Assembly: GCA_028822575.1 (NCBI GenBank)
Contig: JAPKDN010000011.1
Location: 1-18,066 of the forward strand
Direction of reading: 5' to 3'
Source: Alphaproteobacteria bacterium
GTDB taxonomy: Bacteria; Pseudomonadota; Alphaproteobacteria; Thalassobaculales; Thalassobaculaceae
DNA length: 18,066 nucleotides
Part shown: positions 13,952 through 18,066 of the stretch, piece by piece
How positions within the stretch are numbered: the first letter of the stretch is position 1
Layout: each line of letters opens with the position of its first letter
The notes under the pieces: model-generated
What the model was told of the DNA's origin: nothing
Databases searched by the model: none
The model's input: only the letters and a program-made list of their open reading frames with translations
Program-made: the position numbers and the translations under genes

Positions 13952-14626
13952 TTACAGCATCTCACACCCGCGCTCCCGCAGCGTGGCGTCTACCCAGGAG
14001 CGGTCCGAGTTGCCGGCTTTGATCTCGACCATCTGCACGAACTCGGTGTCTTGTTTGGCCTGAGTGCGGGCGAGCGCCCCCGCGACCTCGTCATAGGGTA
14101 CTACCAGAACACCATCCCAATCACCGATCACCAGGTCGCCCGGCTCTATCACCATACCATCCAGCGCGATCGGCACGTTGATCTCTCCTGGCCCGTCCTT
14201 ATAAGGCCCCCGGTGTGAGACGCCAGCGGCGAAGGTCGGCAAATTGACCTCCAGAAAGGCCTCGACGTCGCGGACCGCGCCATCAAGGACAAAGCCACCG
14301 ACACCAAGCCGCGCCGCATGCGCCAGCATCAGCTCCCCCATCAGCGAGTTGGTCAGGTCCCCGCCGCCATCACAGACAATGATATCGCCGGGTTTGGACA
14401 TATCAATAGCCTTATGCAGCATCAGATTGTCCCCTGGCCGCGCCTTCACGGTCAGCGCCGGCCCCGCCATCTGCCCGGACTTGTGATAGGGTCGAAGCCT
14501 GGCACCGCCGGCGCTCATCCGCCACATGCTGTCGGACACATTGGCCACCGGCAAATCGAGGAATTTTTTCGCGACGCCAAGGTCAATGGCACGGGTTCGA
14601 TTGAGAATACGGAATCCGATTGTCAT
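13952..14626 (-). CDS. RraA-like / 4-hydroxy-4-methyl-2-oxoglutarate aldolase family protein
   Basis: This is a 224-residue RraA-fold protein. Characteristic blocks are VANVSDSM near the N-terminus, MAGPALTVKARPGDNLMLHKAI, PGDIIVCDGGGD, LMGELMLAHAARLGVGGFVLDGAVRD (95-120) with the conserved Arg119-Asp120, and VIEPGDLVIGDWDGVLVVP. Family members with these residues are Mg2+-dependent aldolases or oxaloacetate decarboxylases that release pyruvate from 4-hydroxy-4-methyl-2-oxoglutarate or 4-carboxy-4-hydroxy-2-oxoadipate. Others are RNase E inhibitors, which the catabolic setting makes unlikely. ATG 14626 follows AAAGGA at 8 bases. It converges with the GntR gene, 32 bases apart. The last step of the nearby pathway may be this aldol cleavage, which is inference. 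Confidence 0.9.
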   Translation of the reverse strand: MTIGFRILNRTRAIDLGVAKKFLDLPVANVSDSMWRMSAGGARLRPYHKSGQMAGPALTVKARPGDNLMLHKAIDMSKPGDIIVCDGGGDLTNSLMGELMLAHAARLGVGGFVLDGAVRDVEAFLEVNLPTFAAGVSHRGPYKDGPGEINVPIALDGMVIEPGDLVIGDWDGVLVVPYDEVAGALARTQAKQDTEFVQMVEIKAGNSDRSWVDATLRERGCEML

Positions 14627-14669
14627 TGGAGGGATCCTTTTTTAGGGCGTGGGTTCGGCCTGGCTCGTT

Positions 14670-15167
14670 CTAGTTCAGGTCCGGCTTATGCTTGGGAGAT
14701 GGGTCTAGAAGGCCCTCCCACATCTGGCGGGTGCAGAGGGTGTAGGGGTGGCTTTCCTCCTGGTTGGTCACCAGGCCCAGTTTAATCAATTCGGCCGGCA
14801 CCACGATCGAAAAGAATTCTGGAAACTTATCTGGCGTCAACTCGTCTGGGGAGACGCCCGGCTCGTAGAGTGGGGATTTTCGAAATTCCAAGGGCAGCTC
14901 CATTTCCGTGGTCCGCTCGAAGTTGCACTTGTTACCCTCGGGTGCCATGGAAAACCCGATAATCGGCTCGAAGCCGCCGGGTTTGGAAAACACGAAGGTG
15001 ACGACGATCGGTTTGGTCTTCCCAGACATGACACCGAAATAGACAGCTGGCCCACCATTGGTGGCGGCAAGGGCTGGACGATGGGTAAAAGCGACAAGGC
15101 AAAACAGAGCTACCAGGGCGACATGACCTAGAGCCCATCCCAAGGAATGATCGAAGCGAATAAGCAT
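14670..15167 (-). CDS. Secreted or periplasmic protein of unknown function
   Basis: This is a 165-residue protein with a clear Sec signal peptide: MLIRFDHS, a hydrophobic core WALGHVALVALFCLVAF, then HRPALAA with probable cleavage after A-L-A-A (about residue 35). The mature part is about 130 residues, contains two cysteines (81 and 145) that could form a disulfide, and has no domain I recognise. The start at 15167 has GGAAAG 8 bases upstream. The frame remains open further upstream, but that part looks noncoding and arginine-rich and lacks the signal peptide at its N-terminus. It lies 43 bases upstream of the RraA-like gene in the same direction, so they may be cotranscribed, and it diverges from the MFS transporter gene. 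A solute-binding role is not supported by any motif. Confidence 0.75.
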   Translation of the reverse strand: MLIRFDHSLGWALGHVALVALFCLVAFTHRPALAATNGGPAVYFGVMSGKTKPIVVTFVFSKPGGFEPIIGFSMAPEGNKCNFERTTEMELPLEFRKSPLYEPGVSPDELTPDKFPEFFSIVVPAELIKLGLVTNQEESHPYTLCTRQMWEGLLDPSPKHKPDLN

Positions 15168-15398
15168 GCCTAGTCTTTCCAATTTTTTTGCTAGTTTCCC
15201 GATCGCGGCGGAGAGCGCAAGCATCAAAGGACCTTTCCGCGTATTTGTATGCCGTTCACCGTGGGGCAATTGCGCAGACGCGCCAACTTTCCATGTCCAT
15301 GTTCCAACATTCTTGTTAACAAACTTCACGCGACACCGCGTTGCCTCGGCTTTAAGGTCGCTTCGCGCGCGATCCCCTCTCACCGCCTCCGAGCCTGC
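15168..15398. promoter_or_regulatory. Divergent intergenic region between the secreted-protein and MFS genes
   Basis: This 231-base gap must contain promoters for both directions. The left 40 bases are T-rich. The rest is GC-rich and reads through in frame to the transporter without typical protein composition. No clear operator or riboswitch was seen. Confidence 0.4.
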
Positions 15399-16631
15399 AT
15401 GTCCCAAGCACGTACCCACAGCGTCGAGACCTCCTATGGTTGGGTGGTCATCATCGCCTCGCTAATGCTGCATAGCATCGGGCTCGGCGCCCCAAATATC
15501 CTGTTTGTCACCCTGAAGCCGATCGCCACCGATCTTGGGACCGCGCGGGCGATACCGTCGATGGCCTATTCGCTGATGATGCTCGGGGCCGGAGCCGGTG
15601 GGATCTTGATGGGCTGGTGGATGGACAAGCGCGGGATCCTGCAGCCGGTACTATTCGGGTCGGTGATGATCGCGCTTGGTGCATATATTGCCAGTTTCGC
15701 CGAGGATCAGTGGAGTCTTTTTCTCGCAAACGGGCTTTTTATCGGCTTCATGGGCAAAGCGGCGATGATCGCGCCGCTGATCGCTAACGCGACACGCTGG
15801 TTCGACAGACGTCGCGGGCTGGCGATCTCGATCATCGCCTCGGGCCAGGGTCTGTCGGGTGCGCTCTGGCCGCCGTTGATCCGTTACATGAATGACACGG
15901 TCGGGTGGCGCGAGACCTATTGGTATTTCTCGATCTTCGCAATCTGCACGATGCTGCCGCTGGCATGGTTGATCCGGCCCAAGCCACCGGTCCTGCCAGC
16001 CGGCATGTTGGTTGATCGAAACGCCGAGGATGGGTTGGTCCTGGGCCTTCCGGCACGGACGGTTCAAGGCATTCTCTGGCTGGCAGTAGTCGGCTGCTGC
16101 ACAGCTATGGCGATGCCGGTCGTCCACTTGGTCAGCCACGCTAACGATCTTGGTCATCCGATGTCGCGGGCGGCGGAGTTGCTGTCGGTGTTGATGGTGG
16201 CGGGCTTCATCAGTCGTATCCTGTTCGGGATGCTGGCCGATCGGATCGGTCCGGTGCCGACCTTGCTGATCGGATCCGCTTGCCAGGCGGTGATGCTTCT
16301 GATCTTTTCGATGATCGAGAGCCTATCCGGCCTTTATATCGCGGCAATCCTGTTCGGCCTCGGTTTCGCTGGGATCATGCCTTGCTATCCGATGATCCTG
16401 CGGATGTGGTTCCCAGTAAGCCAGATCGGCTGGCGGATTGCGGCGCAATACATGTTTGCCGCCCTGGGCATGGCGGTCGGCGGCTGGATGGCTGGCCAAG
16501 TCTATGATCTCACCGGCTCGTACAGCGCCTCGTTCCTCGGTGGCTTTGCGTTAAACGTGATGAATTTCATCCTGATCGCCGGGCTTTATATGCGCTCCAA
16601 ACGCATAGATGACAGCCCGGTGGTGGCCTAG
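15399..16631 (+). CDS. MFS transporter, monocarboxylate/oxalate-formate-antiporter-like
   Basis: This is a 410-residue inner-membrane permease with about twelve hydrophobic helices in two halves. It begins MSQARTHSVETSYGWVVIIAS, and a short cytoplasmic N-tail ending in Y-G-W-V-V is typical of carboxylate-transporting MFS members. Motif A-like loops are MGWWMDKRG (71-79) after helix 2 and FGMLADRIGP in the second half. FDRRRGLAISIIASGQGLSGA covers the helix 4-5 region. The ATG at 15399 was chosen because the 50 extra residues available upstream are arginine-rich and unlike a transporter N-terminus. No strong ribosome site is visible. In this neighbourhood uptake of a carboxylic acid substrate is the likeliest job, by inference. 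A homolog search for the substrate would be decisive. Confidence 0.92.
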   Translation: MSQARTHSVETSYGWVVIIASLMLHSIGLGAPNILFVTLKPIATDLGTARAIPSMAYSLMMLGAGAGGILMGWWMDKRGILQPVLFGSVMIALGAYIASFAEDQWSLFLANGLFIGFMGKAAMIAPLIANATRWFDRRRGLAISIIASGQGLSGALWPPLIRYMNDTVGWRETYWYFSIFAICTMLPLAWLIRPKPPVLPAGMLVDRNAEDGLVLGLPARTVQGILWLAVVGCCTAMAMPVVHLVSHANDLGHPMSRAAELLSVLMVAGFISRILFGMLADRIGPVPTLLIGSACQAVMLLIFSMIESLSGLYIAAILFGLGFAGIMPCYPMILRMWFPVSQIGWRIAAQYMFAALGMAVGGWMAGQVYDLTGSYSASFLGGFALNVMNFILIAGLYMRSKRIDDSPVVA

Positions 16632-16910
16632 TGATTAGCACGTTCGGACGGCATCATACCTTCCGTCATCCTCCTTACGAACTGTTGTTCAGAAGATCAT
16701 TCAGCCCAAAACTCACCAATAAGCCGTCACCCTGCGCTTAACGCGCCGGAGTCAGCGACGTGTTATGGATGGCGGAGCCTTTTTAAGGAATTGCCTTAGT
16801 GCTCCACCGACCTTCGCGACCAGGGGAGTCAGAGGAGGTTCGATAAAACTGAACACATGGGATGTGAGGGTTTTCCGCGCAACGTCGACATGCTTGGCGC
16901 TAGCAAAAAG
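16632..16910. other. Intergenic region left of the IS remnant
   Basis: This 279-base stretch follows the transporter. It has a weak hairpin, GACGG/CCGTC, near 16648-16667, without a T tract. No gene or clear IS terminal repeat was found. Open frames on the minus strand here overlap the IS remnant in antisense and look like artefacts. Confidence 0.4.
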
Positions 16911-17078
16911 ATGACCATGACGAGGCGACCGCGCCGCAATCACAGCCCAGCATTCAAGGCAAAGGTTTCTGTTGCCGCGATCACAGGTGAGAAAACCCTG
17001 ATCGAGCTGGCGCTTGGTTTTGATGTTCACCTTAACAAGATCACGCAATAGCGGGACCAGTTTTTGGAAGGCGCCACA
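16911..17078 (+). mobile_element. IS3-family OrfA (transposase N-terminal part) remnant
   Basis: The translation MTMTRRPRRNHSPAFKAKV, then SVAAITGEKTLIELALGFDV and HLNKITQ, is the N-terminal helix-turn-helix part of an IS3-family OrfA, normally followed by a Trp and a K/R-D-Q-L-L-E-G-A block. Here the Trp codon is TAG at 17049-17051, and the next codons in the same frame still read RDQFLEGA before similarity fades near 17078. So the gene is broken both by a nonsense change and by truncation. OrfB and the IS ends are absent. Upstream, the frame continues with no clear start signal. The fragment sits exactly where base composition drops from GC-rich to AT-rich, marking an old insertion or rearrangement point. 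Confidence 0.8.
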
Positions 17079-17082
17079 GTGG

Positions 17083-17415
17083 CTAGAGGATCAGGGGAAA
17101 GAGAACCTTCGAATCGAACATGACTTCATAGTAGAAGATTGAACAACCAATTATTGGCGGTAAGTTTGGATATTTAGATTCCATTATTATCCATGCAATT
17201 CGACCCTGTGAAATACCTCTTCCTTTCTTGGTTCGAGAGATTCTGTCAAGGAGCAAAGAGGTGACCACAGAACTTACTTCATGTTCGGCATTAACCCTGA
17301 TGATTTGTTTTTCTAAAGCAACACAGGACGAATCCGTATCTTCGTTGACCTGTGGATAGAATAAGAATCCTATAATTACCAGTCCTAGAAATCCGAATAA
17401 GAACAAATATTTCAT
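17083..17415 (-). CDS. Small membrane-anchored or secreted protein, unknown function, probably 3'-truncated
   Basis: This 110-residue protein begins MKYLFLFGFLGLVIIGFLF, a signal peptide or membrane anchor, followed by an extracytoplasmic segment with SSCVALEKQIIRVNAEHEV, SVVTSLLLDRISR and YPNLPPIIGCSIFYYEV. An excellent ribosome site, AAGGAGAT, lies 6-7 bases before the ATG, which argues for a real gene. The DNA is AT-rich, unlike the catabolic genes to the left. The final codons (about 17083-17100) and the stop abut the IS3 OrfA remnant, so the natural C-terminus may have been lost to the insertion or rearrangement. No family is recognised. Two cysteines (31 and about 90) could form a disulfide. 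Confidence 0.65.
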   Translation of the reverse strand: MKYLFLFGFLGLVIIGFLFYPQVNEDTDSSCVALEKQIIRVNAEHEVSSVVTSLLLDRISRTKKGRGISQGRIAWIIMESKYPNLPPIIGCSIFYYEVMFDSKVLFPLIL

Positions 17416-17777
17416 CTATTATCTCCTTTTTATAACAATTCTACAACGTGCCGAAATATTGCAACTAAGGACTGCCTCGTTGTATAAATTAAGAAAACTA
17501 ATCGCCGTGCTCCACACATCAGTTGAAGTAAGAGAGAAAATAATGGTCAAAATAGGAGGTTGATTCTGCTCCTATGAGGATTATAGCAATCTCCGTTCAA
17601 GATGGTATATCAGATGGTAGTGAGTACGACCCAGTAGAGGACCAGAATTGCACTTAGTTCCAGCATTAGTAGGAATCATACCCTTAATTCAAAAGGATAG
17701 ATATTTTAGAGGATGGCGCAGTAACATCCAAACACAGGACCCAAGAACGAATAGTCTGATTAGAACCTCCAAAAGAC
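17416..17777. other. AT-rich region with no recognised gene
   Basis: These 362 bases separate the small membrane protein gene from the methyltransferase fragment. Several short frames exist on both strands, but none shows a ribosome site together with a recognisable motif. A 99-codon plus-strand frame overlaps the methyltransferase in antisense and looks like an artefact. The stretch may contain the decayed end of the methyltransferase gene. Confidence 0.4.
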
Positions 17778-18066
17778 CTATTCCATTCTTTTTCTTTTAT
17801 CAGATTTTCTTTCCCCGTATGAAATACCCGTCAGTCTGGTTCCAATCCCTCTACACCGCAAACTCAATCTGTATCGGTGAGTGTCATATCCAACAAACCG
17901 TCTTCCGTATGTGTTTGCTACCTTCCCTGTGGTGCCAGTTCCCATAAATGGATCAACCACCAAATCTCCTTCGTCAGTCGTTTGGAGAATGGGTAGAGTG
18001 AAAATAGCCTCTGGAAATGGTGCTGGATGTTCAATGGAGGATCCCTTGGTGAACTGATTTACCACA
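17778..18066 (-). CDS. Site-specific DNA methyltransferase (N6/N4 type), C-terminal fragment
   Basis: The gene enters from the right edge, so only its C-terminal end is present. It contains SSIEHPAPFPEAIFTLPILQ, then DEGDLVVDPFMGTGTTGKVA and GRRFVGYDT. The DPFMGTGTTG block is the S-adenosylmethionine-binding F-x-G-x-G motif of the beta-type N6-adenine/N4-cytosine methyltransferases, in which the catalytic D/S-P-P-Y motif comes earlier and is outside the window. After GYDT the frame ends in an arginine-rich tail, THRYRLSLRCRGIG..., which is unlike the usual end of such enzymes. The next frame gives a more protein-like continuation. The C-terminus is therefore probably frameshifted. The AT-rich context suggests a restriction-modification or phage-type accessory region. 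Confidence 0.8.
   Translation of the reverse strand, partial: VVNQFTKGSSIEHPAPFPEAIFTLPILQTTDEGDLVVDPFMGTGTTGKVANTYGRRFVGYDTHRYRLSLRCRGIGTRLTGISYGERKSDKRKRME

Noticed and set aside
15249..15398. Longer N-terminus for the MFS transporter
   Set aside because: The extra 50 residues are Arg/Cys-rich and unlike transporter N-termini; the start at 15399 gives a normal protein.
16648..16667. Hairpin after the transporter as a terminator
   Set aside because: The stem is only 5 bp with a long loop and no following T tract.
16752..17048. Minus-strand 98-codon frame across the IS remnant
   Set aside because: Antisense to the recognisable OrfA sequence, with no motif or ribosome site.
17648..17947. 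Plus-strand 99-codon frame in the AT-rich region
   Set aside because: Overlaps the methyltransferase motif region in antisense, and its translation is low complexity with F and P/S-rich runs.
1..18066. CRISPR arrays, tRNA or rRNA genes
   Set aside because: No regularly spaced direct repeats, no tRNA cloverleaf with a CCA-like end, and no rRNA segments were seen.

Overview
The window is a GC-rich bacterial segment with short intergenic gaps, strong Shine-Dalgarno sequences and interspersed GC-rich palindromes. The gene families (CaiB/BaiF CoA-transferases, paired acyl-CoA dehydrogenases, FCD-type GntR, RraA-like aldolase) suggest an uncultivated, probably environmental alphaproteobacterium. 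This taxonomic guess is inference only. From about 17,085 to the right edge the DNA is clearly AT-richer and holds a DNA methyltransferase fragment, so that end looks like accessory or transferred DNA.

Positions 1-12,197 hold a divergent catabolic locus for CoA-linked degradation of an organic acid whose identity the sequence does not reveal. The leftward arm, read from about 4,486 towards 1, encodes a MaoC/FAS1-like (mesaconyl-C4-CoA-hydratase-like) dehydratase, a CaiB/BaiF CoA-transferase, an SDR dehydrogenase, an SCP2-like small protein, an alpha/beta hydrolase and the start of a class II aldolase. The rightward arm from 4,644 encodes a second CaiB/BaiF CoA-transferase, a luciferase-like monooxygenase-family flavoprotein and four acyl-CoA dehydrogenase subunits. 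By size and active-site residues these four form two heteromeric pairs. Together the genes give CoA transfer, alpha,beta-dehydrogenation, hydration, alcohol oxidation, thioester or C-C hydrolysis and aldol chemistry.

Positions 12,198-16,631 hold a broken DUF1989 gene, a GntR/FCD repressor with a perfect inverted repeat just upstream of its start, an RraA-like aldolase, a secreted protein of unknown function, and an MFS carboxylate-type transporter. They plausibly supply regulation, uptake and a terminal aldolase step for the same catabolism, but this is inferred from position.

Positions 16,632-18,066 are a decayed junction. There is an IS3-type OrfA remnant with an in-frame stop where the family has a tryptophan. 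Next to it is a small AT-rich membrane or secreted protein gene that runs into the IS-derived sequence, and then the C-terminal end of a DNA methyltransferase that may be frameshifted. Three REP-like palindromic elements lie between the dehydrogenase genes and downstream of them.
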